DNA of 64,000 nt. It comes from Siphonodentalium dalli. Taxonomy: Eukaryota > Mollusca > Scaphopoda > Gadilida > Siphonodentaliidae. The notes beneath the pieces are model-generated. The model was not told the origin of the DNA, did not search any database, and was given only the letters and a program-made list of their open reading frames with translations. Positions 25,557-37,467 of the stretch are shown in pieces. Numbering within the stretch: the stretch's first letter is position 1; each line of letters starts with the position of its first letter. A program made the translations under genes and the position numbers. Where the stretch lies: NCBI GenBank assembly GCA_032622095.1, contig CP136061.1, positions 266,173,551 through 266,237,550 of the forward strand, read 5' to 3'.

Positions 25557-25602
25557 ATGTTGCAAGCTCTATTTGGTTGGATTTTGATATTTGCCTTAGC
25601 AG
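25557..25602 (+). CDS. Receptor exon 1: signal peptide
   Basis: The ATG at 25557 opens 15 codons, MLQALFGWILIFALA, followed by one base (G) before the donor gtaggt at 25603. The hydrophobic core ending Ala-Leu-Ala fits a signal peptide, with cleavage expected just before the Asp made by the splice. Joining to the exon at 37468, which starts with two bases of a split codon, gives GAT and restores frame exactly. The Met is the first codon of the hydrophobic run. Distance to the next exon (11.9 kb) is long but filled by transposons. The link rests on phase, chemistry and order, not on transcripts. Confidence 0.6.
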
Positions 25603-25718
25603 GTAGGTATCCGGCTGATAATGACTCTGGCTCTTATTAGTTGGACACTATAGAGTGTTTGGCAGGTATCATTGGAGTAATTATCGTATTTGTAAGGGGC
25701 TTGATTGTCAACTCAAAG

Positions 25719-25772
25719 ATGTCGCAAGCGCTATTAGGTTGGATTTTTATATTCTCCAAATCTACTTAGCAG
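25719..25772 (+). pseudogene. Decayed duplicate of receptor exon 1
   Basis: The second tandem copy begins MSQALLGWIFIF, but an 8-bp length difference then gives SKST and a TAG stop at 25767-25769, just before the equivalent donor (gtagat at 25773). It could still act as an untranslated alternative first exon, but it cannot supply a signal peptide joined to exon 2. Confidence 0.6.
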
Positions 25773-26126
25773 GTAGATATGCGGCTGATACGGACCTGTC
25801 TGATACGGATCGGTGTCCAAAAACTTAACCCTCCACAATGTAGCTATTTGACAGGATCACCCCACATCATGTGGCGCCTAGATTATCGTTTTTATCAGCA
25901 TGCATCACTGATGGTAATTGTAATTCAAACTGTTCAGTTGATAAGAGGTCGCGAAAGTAACCACGTACATTCTTATCGTTATTTTTGGTGTTGTACGGGG
26001 TATTTTATAAATTCTTATCCTTTCGTTTCTAAATCGGCCTTGCTGGCAGTATTTATTTAGAGTATATGACCGACTCTGGTTTCCAATCCATGGATTGAGC
26101 GTTCAAATTACTCAGTGGGTACATCT

Positions 26127-26760
26127 ATATCTATATTTGCGAATGTCTGTATGTCTGTGCACTACATAAATTAACAGGGGACCATTCAGAGGGTTTTAAT
26201 GGGGGTCTATCAGGAGTCAGTTGTTACGATGAAGATAATGGTGGAGATTAACCAGTACTAATGTGATGCGGTTGGAGTGATGGACATAAAAAGAGGAGGG
26301 GTAGTATAATAAATTACATTGTTATGTCATCGATTTCCACCAAATGCACATATACACATCTCCACAATAAGAGGAGTCTAATCGTGTGGTTTAAAGATGT
26401 TTGAAGTTTTGCCGTCATAGTTATGGTGGAGGGGAGAAGGGTACACAAATATAAAATGATAACAAAAATATTTTTTGTAGCAGATTTCCATAAAATTTAT
26501 TTTTAAACTTTGTGATATGAGGAATCTCATCGTGTGGCTTAAAAACGACACCAAGTGTGTATCGTTCGAGTCAGGCAACAAATGATAAATAGTATTTTAG
26601 TTGCCAATATACATCAAATTAAATATGATCATATCCATGGTGTGATGAATCTAATAAAGTGGCTTGGCCAAATATGTGTCACCGAGTAAGGGATGGGGAA
26701 GGACGGGGTACACAAAAATTGATAAAAGAAATTTGTCGCCGATATTTTTACCAAACATAT
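26127..26760 (+). mobile_element. Helentron-like non-autonomous element fragment
   Basis: Starts with ctatatttgcgaatgtctgt, followed by degenerate blocks recurring in the 27.6-34.9 kb elements: gatttccaccaaa, a pair of tacacatctcc-type words, and gtgtggtttaaagatg. No 3' hairpin terminus is present here; the PIF/Harbinger-like element begins 25 bp downstream. Assignment rests on similarity to the elements that end with the CTAGT terminus at 34.95 kb. Confidence 0.5.
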
Positions 26761-26784
26761 ATTATATAATCTCTAATGGGCTAA

Positions 26785-27359
26785 TGGTACGTTTACATTG
26801 CTGTAGATCTGTGTAAAGTTCTACACACATACTAGTGTAAACGGGTTGATATATAAATGCAGAAAGAAAACGGTATTCGTTCGTGTGAGCAAAAATCGTG
26901 TCCGTTGTAAGTCACTGTCAACACCGAGGCATTGTGAGAGGCAGATCTGATTTGATTAATTGTTACCCGAGCTTGGTGAATGTGCTTAATCTTTCTTTGT
27001 CATTTCAACCCATGTATTTCATATGGAATACAACGAGCATTGACACAATTGACCGAAAATTCGGTGCGCTCTCTTTCTGCGGCAGTAGCCCACGGCCGGG
27101 CCCACCATATCCTGCTTCTCTTATAGACTTGACTGATGCTGACGCGGCACAGATCACATCGCTTCGGTCTGCTGATATAAGTAGTCGATTCATTTTTTTT
27201 TGTCTGGCCTAAGTTGGCACGATTCACATTGAATTGTCAATTACCAGAGTACTGATGAGCGCGCGTTCACTATCAGTAATCATGTTGTGATCACAGTAAT
27301 GCGCGACACGTGACTTCACATATATCTGTGTACAGATCTACACCAATGTAAACATCCCC
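26785..27359. mobile_element. PIF/Harbinger-like MITE (copy A)
   Basis: Terminal inverted repeats: left cgtttacattgctgtagatc, right gatctacaccaatgtaaaca ending tcccc. The flanks are TAA on both sides (26782-26784 and 27360-27362), the 3-bp TWA duplication expected of PIF/Harbinger. The interior is related in inverted orientation to copy B at 42756-43735. No transposase is encoded; a 104-codon open frame inside (26898-27212) has a diverged counterpart in copy B but no recognisable domain. Confidence 0.75.
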
Positions 27360-27635
27360 TAACGGAAGACAGATTGATTTGCTTTCTAGTTAAATGCCTG
27401 TGATTTAGGCACACGTTACATAACTTACATTGGCCGCGCTCCTGACAACAGCAATTGCTACATTTATTTAATTGAGTATTGGACTGCATGTACATTAACC
27501 ATTGAGGTGGTGTAGCTGGTTTACTGAAAATGAAATTTTCCCACTAAAATACCAAACTCCGTACATGGTTTATCTCCATTGACTTGATAAGACAGCTGCT
27601 ATCTGCTTACCTATATTTTTTGGACTTCCGCGATA

Positions 27636-30600
27636 ATCTATATCTATATTTGGGAATGTCTGCCTGCCTGCGTTCCATAGACATTCACGGGGGACCATCT
27701 AGATGACACCAAACGGGGTATAACAGTGGTATCTTTTTATGAGGAAGATAATGGTGCGGGTTAGAATTTTCTAAAATTATGCTGCTGGTGTCAGGGGCAG
27801 AAAAAGGGAGGGGCATATTCATTTTTGTCGCCGATTTCCACCAAACTTGTACATAATCATCTCCAAGTTATGATGAATCTAACGGTGTGGTTTAAAGATG
27901 TTACATGTGACGCCGTTCGAATCAGTGTTGCACGGAAGGGGATAGGGGCTCCAAAATTGATAAACATGTTATTAGCGCCGATTTGCACCAAATTGATACA
28001 TATCAGGGATAGGGAAGGAAGTGTCACCAAAACTGATAACAAAAATGTTGAGCCCCAATTCCACCGATTGTTCTTCTCCAATGATACGAACAATCAAATC
28101 GGGTTTAAGCAGGCGCGTAGCCATGATCCCCAAATAGGGGGGGGGCCTAATCATTATATGGGGGGGGTCCTAGCACGATATGCCGAAGGCATATACCGAG
28201 GGCCGCAGGGCCGAGATGGGGGAGGGTCCGTGAGGGGTTGTCCCCCTCCCGAGGGTGGGGGTTCCGGGTGATCTCACCCGGGAATTTTTTTGAATGTTAA
28301 GTGCTCTGAGAGCGAATTTGGCGTCTCTTTATGCATTGCTGGTGTCTTTTCTATCAGAGGAATCAAGACAACTTTTCAACAAACATATGACACCCCAATA
28401 ACGAATTCAGGGTCTCTAATTCTGCTAGATCATAATATACGGTAGTTTCAATCCAAACTCCAGGCAGTGTTACCACTACATTAAGGATACTATCAAAGAA
28501 TCGGGTTTATGCATGGATGAAGCCAGATAATCGTTTTACGAGTGTACCCTCTCGTGGTGCTCGGTTTACGGGCGAGTCCCTCGCAACAACTATGGTATGA
28601 ATTCACTTGTCGAAGTGACTTCTTACCATAGTTGTTGCGGCGGACATATGTACGAGGTATACCACAGTCACCATATGATGCTTTATACGTCTTCGATATT
28701 TGGAAACGAATTCAGCCAGAACACATTAAGTTATGGTTGGTTGCCCAGCAGGCCGCGGCTTCTTCTTCTTCTTCTGAGGTTTTGTGCTCATGAGTCATGA
28801 CTTATCTATTCACTTTCAAACAAACCGTGCTAAAGACGTGTGTACCGTTGACCTTCTAAGCATAACAGTGTTTGCAATTTACGGAAAAGGCGACGGATAC
28901 GACGTAAACCAAATTCCCGTCGACGTCACAAACCAAAATCCGGTCGCGCCGTGCACACCGGAACGTAGATCAAGTTCCGACGTACATGCCGACGTCATAC
29001 ACAAATTAAAAGTAATTATATTGAATATTGTATATTCGCGCTTGAATAAATATCAGATGATGGCGTTTAACTCTACATTTATATTTGGTCAGTCGATGGC
29101 TAAGATAATTACATATGCGAGACCTATTTTTTGGAATTTTATTGGGGGGAACTGGCAATTTGGGTGGGGGGGCACATGTCCCCCCAGCCCCCCCCCCCCG
29201 TGGCTACGCGCCTGGGTTTAAGACGCCACATTTGGTTCCTATATTTGCGAATATCTGTATGTCTGTGTTATATATAACTTCACGGAGGACCATACATCTA
29301 GATGTGTTTAACACGGTTAACTTAAAATTTAGGAAGATCAAATTGCGGGTTAAAATTTTCTATAGTGACGGCAGAAAGGGGGGGGGGGATTATGAAATAT
29401 TTTTGTCGCTGATTTCCAACAAACTTTTACATAATCATCTCCATGATATGGCGCCGTTTGAGTCAGGGTGTCACGGAGAGGGGGAGGCACCAAAATTGAT
29501 TTTAGCGCCGATTTCTACCAAATTGATACATATTTTCTCCATCATACGATGAAAACTAATTGTGTGATTTAAAGATGCCCAAATTGGTGCCGTTTGTATG
29601 AGAGAAGGGGGCACTAAATTTGATAGGAATTTGTTAAGTTGACGATTACCACCAAACTTATACATATCCATCCCATGATTCCAATGGACGTAGTTTAAAT
29701 ATGTCAAAAGTTGCGCCGTTCGAGTCAGGAATGGGGACGGGAGGGGCACCAAAGCTGACATTATATATTATCACTAATTTTCACCAAATTCATACACGTT
29801 TTTCTCCACTGATACGAGGAATCAAATCGGGTGGGTTATAGACGCCACATTTTGCCCCGTTTGGTCGGGGATGGAGCGCGGGGGACACTAACATTGATAA
29901 GAATGCTTTAGTCGACTATATCCACAAAAGTTATATATAGTCGTTGACGTTAAAATTTAACAACCTTGACAAATGGTGACCGAATTAAGTCACTTGTACA
30001 ATTATATCTTCTCAACTCTCATATTAATATGGGGACGGGAATCATGCCATTCATATCGAGAGCTAGCAAAACAGATAGATAGAAGAAAGCATTAAAAGTT
30101 TATTTATCATTCTATTTAAGAGATACATATTTTCTTCCAAAATGAGCGACCGCCAGATGATGACATGTTAGAATGGCTCATGTATTATAACAAAACTGAG
30201 TCTTTACAATTCAAGATATTTCCCACAAAAAAGATACAATTTGTCAAGAGAGATGGAAATGTATATAAGGCATGTTCAAAAATATTTGTCACATTGTGCA
30301 GTCAAACATATTGTTTTTCTGAGATAAAAGAAGACAGTCAGTGTCACATTACTTTTCACGATTCTCCAATACTGGCATATGACAAGGGTACATCTGCCCG
30401 ATACAGAGGATTTCTTTCATTTAAAAAAAACCAGACTCATAGCCTAACATAAACAACTTAAAATATCGCGGTGTCGGGCACATGTAGCTGAGATATAGCA
30501 ATATTTCTTTTAAACCGATAGTTAGCCAGCATAGCACTTTGAACATGGACATTTTTAAAACATCTGTATCTCAATGGAGACACAATAACCAGGTGTCCCC

Positions 30601-30670
30601 AAAATCTTAGTCTAACCCACTAGAATTATTTATACACCTCTAAGTAAAACCCAATCGTCGTCGTTTTTAA
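27636..30670 (+). mobile_element. Helentron-like non-autonomous element, copy 1 (no 3' end)
   Basis: Opens with ctatatttgggaatgtctgc. The body is a degenerate internal repeat of about 130-150 bp, with recurring gccgatttccaccaaac, catctccatgatatg, gccgtttgagtcagg and gaggggcaccaaaattga blocks. Downstream at about 30060 is agctagcaaaacagatagat, which recurs in the element at 57.8 kb. Short open frames in the repeated body (for example 27825-28271) are not genes. It is interrupted by the hAT element at 28110-29214. Confidence 0.6.
28110..29214. mobile_element. hAT-like non-autonomous element (copy 1)
   Basis: Terminal inverted repeats caggcgcgtagcca / tggctacgcgcctg, flanked by a perfect 8-bp target duplication, ggtttaag (28102-28109 and 29215-29222), the hallmark of hAT transposition. 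The interior has G-runs and C-runs near the two ends and a strong hairpin at 28582-28640 (gcaacaactatggta / taccatagttgttgc). No transposase is present. It inserted into the Helentron-like body before the 3.5-kb duplication, because copy 2 has it at the equivalent position. Confidence 0.88.
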
Positions 30671-30826
30671 CCCTTTACCCAACAGAACGGCCCTGTGCCA
30701 ATGCATTCTCTTATATATGCGAGTCGACCATAGGTCGCCTTGCATATATAAGAGAATGCATTGGCTTATCACATTTTTTTAGGCCAATGCATTCTCTTAT
30801 ATATGCGAGGCGACCTATGGCGACCT
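30671..30826. mobile_element. Truncated TTAA-flanked palindromic element (piggyBac-like)
   Basis: TTAA at 30667-30670 precedes ccctttacccaacagaacgg and ccctgtgcc, then one complete hairpin (about 30696-30766) and the start of a second, which is cut off at the duplication junction near 30820. Its left end matches the reverse complement of the right end of the element at 34184-34574. Confidence 0.7.
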
Positions 30827-31604
30827 ACAGATCTACACCAATGTAAACATCCCCTAACGGAAGACAGATTGATTTGCTTTCTAGTTAAATGCCTGTGATT
30901 TAGGCACACGTTACATAACTTACATTGGCCGCGCTCCTGACAACAGCAATTGCTACATTTATTTAATTGAGTATTGGACTGCATGTACATTAACCATTGA
31001 GGTGGTGTAGCTGGTTTACTGAAAATGAAATTTTCCCACTAAAATACCAAACTCCGTACATGGTTTATCTCCATTGACTTGATAAGACAGCTGCTATCTG
31101 CTTACCTATATTTTTTGGACTTCCGCGATAATCTATATCTATATTTGGGAATGTCTGCCTGCCTGCGTTCCATAGACATTCACGGGGGACCATCTAGATG
31201 ACACCAAACGGGGTATAACAGTGGTATCTTTTTATGAGGAAGATAATGGTGCGGGTTAGAATTTTCTAAAATTATGCTGCTGGTGTCAGGGGCAGAAAAA
31301 GGGAGGGGCATATTCATTTTTGTCGCCGATTTCCACCAAACTTGTACATAATCATCTCCAAGTTATGATGAATCTAACGGTGTGGTTTAAAGATGTTACA
31401 TGTGACGCCGTTCGAATCAGTGTTGCACGGAAGGGGATAGGGGCTCCAAAATTGATAAACATGTTATTAGCGCCGATTTGCACCAAATTGATACATATCA
31501 GGGATAGGGAAGGAAGTGTCACCAAAACTGATAACAAAAATGTTGAGCCCCAATTCCACCGATTGTTCTTCTCCAATGATACGAACAATCAAATCGGGTT
31601 TAAG

Positions 31605-32707
31605 CAGGCGCGTAGCCATGATCCCCAAATAGGGGGGGGCCTAATCATTATATGGGGGGGTCCTAGCACGATATGCCGAAGGCATATACCGAGGGCCGCA
31701 GGGCCGAGATGGGGGAGGGTCCGTGAGGGGTTGTCCCCCTCCCGAGGGTGGGGGTTCCGGGTGATCTCACCCGGGAATTTTTTTGAATGTTAAGTGCTCT
31801 GAGAGCGAATTTGGCGTCTCTTTATGCATTGCTGGTGTCTTTTCTATCAGAGGAATCAAGACAACTTTTCAACAACCATTTGACACCCCAATAACGAATT
31901 CAGGGTCTCTAATTCTGCTAGATCATAATATACGGTAGTTTCAATCCAAACTCCAGGCAGTGTTACCACTACATTAAGGATACTATCAAAGAATCGGGTT
32001 TATGCATGGATGAAGCCGGCTAATCGTTTTACGAGTCTACCCTCTCATGGTGCTCGGTTTACGGGCGAGTCCCTCGCAACAACTATGGTATGAATTCACT
32101 TGTCGAAGTGACTTCTTACCATAGTTGTTGCGGCGGACATATGTACGAGGTATACCACAGTCACCATATGTTGCTTTATACGTCTTCGATATGTGGAAAC
32201 GAATTCAGCCAGAACACATTAAGTTGGTTGCCCAGCAGGCCGCGGCTTCTTCTTCTTCTTCTGGTTTTGTGCTCACGAGTCATGACTTATCTATTCACTT
32301 TCAAACAAACCGTGCTAAAGACGTGTGTACCGTTGACCTTCTAAGCATAACAGTGTTTGCAATTTATGGAAAAGGCGACGGATACGACGTAAACCAAATT
32401 CCCGTCGACGTCACAAACCAAAATCCGGTCGCGCCGTGCACACCGGAACGTAGATCAAGTTCCGACGTACCTGCCGACGTCAAACACAAATTAAAAGTAA
32501 TTATATTGAATATTGTATATTCGCGCTTGAATAAATATCAGATGATGGCGTTTAACTCTACATTTATATTTGGTCAGTCGATGGCTAAGATAATTACATA
32601 TGCGAGACCTATTTTGGGGAATTTTGTTGGGGGGGACTGACAATTTGGGGGGGGGCACATGCCCCCCAACCCCCCCCCCCCCCCCCCCCCCCGGGGCTAC
32701 GCGCCTG
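31605..32707. mobile_element. hAT-like non-autonomous element (copy 2)
   Basis: The duplicate of 28110-29214, with the same ggtttaag flanks (31597-31604 and 32708-32715) and the same ends. It differs by a few substitutions, small deletions and a longer C-run near 32670-32692. Confidence 0.88.
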
Positions 32708-34183
32708 GGTTTAAGACGCCACATTTGGTTTCTATATTTGCGAATATCTGTATGTCTGTGTTATAATAATTAACTTCATGGAGGACCATACATCTAGATG
32801 TGTTTAACACGGTTAACTTTTAGGAAGATCAAATTGCGGATTAAAATTTTCTATAGTGACTGCAGAAAGGGAGAGCAAAAATTATGAAATATTTTTGTCG
32901 CTGATTTCCAACAACTTTTACATAATCATCTCCATGATATGGTGCCGTTTGAGTCAGGGTGTCACGAAGAGGGAGAGGCACCAAAATTGATTTTCCTATT
33001 TTAGCGCCGATTTCTACCAAATTGATACATATTTTCTCCATCATACGATGAAAACTAATTGTGTGATTTAAAGATGCCCAAATTGGTGCCGTTTGTACGA
33101 GAGAAGGGGGGGACACTAAATTTGATAGGAATTTGTTAAATTGACGATTACCACCAAACTTATACATATCCATCCCATGATTCCAATGGACGTAGTTTAA
33201 ATATGTCAAAAGTTGCGCCGTTCGAGTCGGGAATGGGGACGAGAGGGGCACCAAAGCTGACACTATTATCACTAATTTTCACCAAATTCATACACGTTTT
33301 TCTCCACTGATACGAGGAATAACATCGGGTGGGTTATAGACGCCACATTTTGCCCCGTTTGGTCGGGGATGGAGCGCAGAGGGACACTAACATTGATAAG
33401 AATGCTTTAGTCGACTATATCCACAAAAGTTATATATAGTCATCGCCATAATTCGTTGACGTTAAAATTTAACAACCTTGACAAATGGTGACCGAATTAA
33501 GTCACTTGTACAATTATATCTTCTCAACTGTCATATTTATATGGGGACGGGAATCATGCCATTCATATAGAGAGCTAGCAAAACAGATAGATAGAAGAAA
33601 GCATTAAAAGTTTATTTATCATTCTATTTAAGAGATACATATTTTCTTCCAAAATGAGCGACCGCCATATGATGACATGTTAAAATGGCTCATGTATTAT
33701 AACAAAATTGAGTCTTTACAATTCAAGATATTTTCCACAAAAAAAGATACAATTTGTCAAGAGAGATGGAAATGTATATAAGGCATGTTCAAAAATATTT
33801 GTCACATTGTGCAGTCAAAAATATTGTTTTTCTGAGATAAAAGAAGACAGTCAGTGTCACATTACTTTTCACGATTCTCCAATACTGGCATATGACAAGG
33901 GTACATCTGCCCGATACAGAGGATTTCTTTCATTTAAAAAAAACCAGACTCATAGCCTAACATAAACAACTTAAAATATCGCGGTGTCGGGCACGTGTAG
34001 CTGAGATATAGCAATATTTCTTTTAAACCGATAGTTAGCCAGCATAGCACTTTGAACATGGACATTTTAAAAACATCTGTATCTCCATGGAGACACAATA
34101 ACCAGGTGTCCCCAAAATCTTAGTCTAACCCACTAGAATTATTTATACACCTCTAAGTAAAACCCAATCGTCGTCGCTTTTAA

Positions 34184-34574
34184 CCCTTTACCCAACAAAC
34201 CGGCCAAAACCGGCAAATAAAGCTTCAACAGCCTAAAATATCTTCGGTCTGTCTCAATAGAACCATACAAATATGGATATCATTGGAACCGGCTCCTTGA
34301 CCACATTGTGATAGTTACAGTTATGCCCTGTGCCAATGCATTCTCTTATATATGCGAGTCGACCATAGGTCGCCTCGCATATATAAGAGAATGCATTGGC
34401 CTAAAAAAAATCTTTTTTTAACACTTTTTACCATTTTTTTTACCATTCTTTAACAATTTTATAATTTTTAATGTGTTAAGCCAATGCATTCTCTTATATA
34501 TGCGAGGCGACCTATGGTCGACTCGCATATATAAGAGAATGCATTGGCACAGGGCCGTTCTGTTGGGTAAAGGG
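34184..34574. mobile_element. piggyBac-like MITE with two internal hairpins
   Basis: TTAA on both sides (34180-34183 and 34575-34578) with terminal repeats ccctttacccaac / gttgggtaaaggg. TTAA duplication and CCCTTT termini fit the piggyBac superfamily. Inside are two near-perfect hairpins of about 70 bp (34331-34401 and 34480-34552), each reading gccaatgcattctcttatat to atataagagaatgcattggc. The left side has about 130 bp of extra sequence between terminus and hairpin that the right side lacks. Confidence 0.78.
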
Positions 34575-34996
34575 TTAAATAATGCTCATGTATTGACCCC
34601 AATAAAAATATAAAACAAAAACAAAACAAACATCAATTACAACCATGTCTTCTGTACGATTAAAAAAATTATAACGTATGAAGTATGCTCAGTTGTAAAT
34701 AAATAAATTCTTCTCTAATGGTGGGACGAATTAATAGCTCTAAACAAAACGACAATCATTCAGACAAAGTGAGCCACTACTTATAATCAATGTATAAGAA
34801 TGACGTTTTGTGTTGCCATGTGGATATACAGTTTATGAGAAAAGGTGTAACATTTTTAGCAATAGCATTCTCTATTCCCAACAAATGTTCACACCAGAGT
34901 GTTTCACATCACTTTAGCCTGGGCGACGCCGGATAAGCCTTCTAGTAATATATATATACTGAGCGAACATAGCCACATGTTACATTTGTTACCCTT

Positions 34997-35150
34997 ATCA
35001 AACAAACAACATATCAAACAAACAACATATCAAACAAACAACATATCAAACAAACAACATGTCAAACAAACAACATATCAAACAAACAACATATCAAACA
35101 AACAACATATCAAAAAAACAACATATCAAACAAACAACATATTCAATACA
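34997..35150. repeat. 16-bp tandem repeat, about 9 copies
   Basis: Unit atcaaacaaacaacat, with occasional single-base changes. Confidence 0.95.
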
Positions 35151-35244
35151 GTTTGTGTAATTTCGTACCTTAAGTCTGTAGGGTATTTGTAGAACCAAAG
35201 AACTGTTTCTCGAAACTTTGGTTCTCCGATTATGTTATCAAGAA

Positions 35245-35292
35245 AAACGCATGGCAACACGCATGGCAACATGCATGGCAACACGCATGGCA
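35245..35292. repeat. 12-bp tandem repeat, 4 copies
   Basis: Unit gcatggcaacac. Confidence 0.9.
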
Positions 35293-35440
35293 AACAGCAG
35301 TAACTTCAAACAGAAGAGTTCTAAATGGCTGCCATATTGCTGAGTAGCACGCAAAAATCGTCACAAAGACTACCTACAGGTCTAATTCTCGATTCTGTCA
35401 AAATTCAACACCGTCTTGATTAAAACGACCACATAAAATA

Positions 35441-35662
35441 TTAAAGTATGCACCAACCGGCCATCCAAATACCAAATATATATAGTCTGTGTGAAATTGT
35501 AAATACGCCGTCATATATGTTCATATTGCACTTATCATTCAGGGGCAGCAGGAAGACGGCCAGATAGGTCATGCTGCTCCTGTGCAATAATATACTTTTG
35601 TTTAATATTATGTTAATGTATTGTGTATTATTGTGCAAATAAAGATATATCTATCTATCTAA
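35441..35662 (+). mobile_element. LINE 3' end with short-repeat tail
   Basis: A hairpin-forming segment (aggggcagcaggaagacggc ... tgctgctcct) precedes an AT-rich stretch, an aataaa signal and a tail of ctat/atct repeats at about 35644-35660. A similarly built 3' end occurs at 41435-41563. The short tandem tail instead of poly(A) is typical of several non-LTR families. No coding part remains. Confidence 0.5.
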
Positions 35663-35769
35663 GTTTTAGTGAGGGAAATCTTCTTTGGGAGGATTAAAAA
35701 GTGTACATCGGATTGGTCTATTATTCATTTGGGGGGTGTTAACTTTGTTTTTTTTCCAAATAATTATTG

Positions 35770-37200
35770 GTATTACACGTATATGATATGTATAAAGAGC
35801 GTTCATTATTAGTTCGCCCTTACACGTATATGTTATGAATAAAGAGCGTTCATTATTAGTCCACTAATTACACGTATATGATATGAATAAAGAGTGTTCA
35901 TTATTAGTCCACCCTTACATGTAAGATATGAACAAAGAGCGTTCATTATTAATCCACCCTTACATGTATATGATACGAATAAAGAGCGTTCATGATTAGT
36001 TCGCCCTTACACGTATATGTTATGAATAAAGAGCGTTCATTATTAGTCCAGCCTTACATGTATATGATGTGAATAAAGAGCGTTCATTACTAGTACACCC
36101 TAACATGTAAGATATGAATAAAGAGCGTTCATGATTAGTCCAGCTTTACTTATATATATGATATGAATAAAGAGCGGTCATCGTTTGTCCACCCTTACAT
36201 GTACATGCTATGAAGAAAGAGCGTTCATTATTAGTCCACTCCTTACATGTATATGGTATGAATACAGAGCGTTCATTAATAGTCCACAATTACATGTTCA
36301 TGGTATGAATACAGACCGTTCATTATTAGTCCACCCCTTACATGGATATGGTATGAATAAAGAGCGTTCATTAATAGTCCACAATTACATGTTCATGGTA
36401 TGAAGAGCGTTCATTATTAGTCTACCCCTTACATGTATATGATATTATTAAAGAGCGTTCATTATTAGTCCACCCCGTATATGTAATATATGAATAAAGC
36501 GCGTTCATTATCAGTCCACCCCTTACATATATATGGTATGAATAAAGAGCGTTCATTATTAGTCCACCCCTTACATGTATCTGATATGAATAAAGATCGT
36601 TCATTATTAGTCCAACCAGTACATGTATATGGTATGAATAAAGAGCGTTCACTATTAGTCCACCCTCACATGGATATGATATGAATAAAGAGCTTTCATT
36701 ATCAGTCCACCCCTCACATGTAATATGTGAATAAAGCGCATTCATTATTAGTCCACCCTTACATGTATATTGTATGAATAAAGAGCGTTAATTATTAGTC
36801 CACCCTTACATGTACATGATATGAATAAAGAGCGTTCATTATTAGTCCATCCCTTACATGTAAAATATGAATAAAGCGCGTTAATTTTTAGTCCACCCCT
36901 AACATGTATATGAATTGAATAAAGTACATTCGCAATTAGTCCACCCTTACATGTATATGGTATGAATAAAGAGCGTCAATCATTTGTCCACCCTTACATG
37001 TACATGCTATGAAGAAAGAGCGTTCATTATTAGTCCACCCCTTGTATGTATATGATATGAATAAAGAGCGTTCATTATTAGTTCACCCTTACATGTAAGA
37101 TATGAATAAAGCGCGTTCATTATTAGTCCATCCCTTACATGTATATGATATGAATAAAGAACATTCATCATTAGTCAACCCTTACATGTATGTGATGTTT
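35770..37200. repeat. 47-bp minisatellite, about 30 copies
   Basis: Unit words are ttacatgtatatgatatgaa, taaagagcgttcattattag and tccaccc. Unit length varies through indels in the atatgatat part. It lies in intron 1 of the receptor gene, 270 bp before exon 2, and is preceded by the leader motif at 35704-35742. Open frames on both strands are repeat artefacts. Confidence 0.95.
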
Positions 37201-37467
37201 ATATATTCAATATACCTACATGTAATCTCGCCATGGTATATAGCATGCTCGTGTGTGTCGTGTGTCGGGTGTGTCGTCATACGCACCGATGTGTGTTTCT
37301 AATGGTGTGGAATGCAAGATCGTTTTAATGTAGATATTATTTCATTTAATTATTTGAGAAGTTGTGGGTAGAAAAAAAATAGTTTATGAAATAATTGCTA
37401 ATTTGTGTGTGAAACAGATGGCGAAGATGTGTGCCACATTCGATATATCACACTGTCTTTGTTGCAG

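Larger units (their letters stand above)
25451..25795 (+). repeat. Tandem duplication of the receptor gene's first-exon region
   Basis: Two direct copies of about 175 bp, at about 25451-25625 and 25635-25795. Shared landmarks in order are gattagttgga/tattagttgga, tatagagtgt, gcaggtatc, gcgcttgattgtc/gggcttgattgtc, the ATG with its hydrophobic codons, and tagcaggtag followed by gcggctgat or ccggctgat. The copies differ by substitutions and by a small insertion in the coding part of the second. Confidence 0.85.
27332..34183 (+). repeat. 3.5-kb tandem segmental duplication
   Basis: Copy 1 is 27332-30826 and copy 2 is 30827 to about 34183, offset 3495 bp at the left and about 3513 bp near the right through small indels. 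Copy 2 starts abruptly inside the right terminal repeat of the Harbinger-like element (acagatctacaccaatgtaa). It joins directly to an interrupted palindromic cassette of copy 1 at about 30820-30826. Both copies contain a Helentron-like body and a nested hAT element. Differences are scattered single bases and homopolymer lengths, so the duplication is fairly recent. Confidence 0.95.
31131..34960 (+). mobile_element. Helentron-like non-autonomous element, copy 2 with 3' terminus
   Basis: Same body as copy 1. Beyond the duplication it continues past an inserted TTAA element (34184-34574) to a terminal hairpin, cctgggcgacgccgg, at about 34918-34932, followed by CTAGT at 34942-34946 and a TA-rich flank. 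A terminal short hairpin followed by CTAGT is typical of Helitron/Helentron 3' ends. A matching terminus (cctgggcaacaccggg...gttagt) is at 58878-58905. No Rep/helicase is encoded. Family assignment is inferred from the terminus. Confidence 0.6.

Noticed and set aside
27825-28271. 148-codon frame repeated at 31320-31793
   Set aside because: Duplicated non-coding Helentron-like body; the frame runs into the hAT insertion and homopolymers, and the two copies diverge in frame there.
30165-30452. 95-codon frame shared with 33708-33965
   Set aside because: Conservation is due to the 3.5-kb duplication; the start differs by a frameshift and the related 58-kb element lacks it.
36185-37302. Repeat frames (NKERSLLVHP type) on both strands
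   Set aside because: Artefacts of the 47-bp array, interrupted by unit-length changes.
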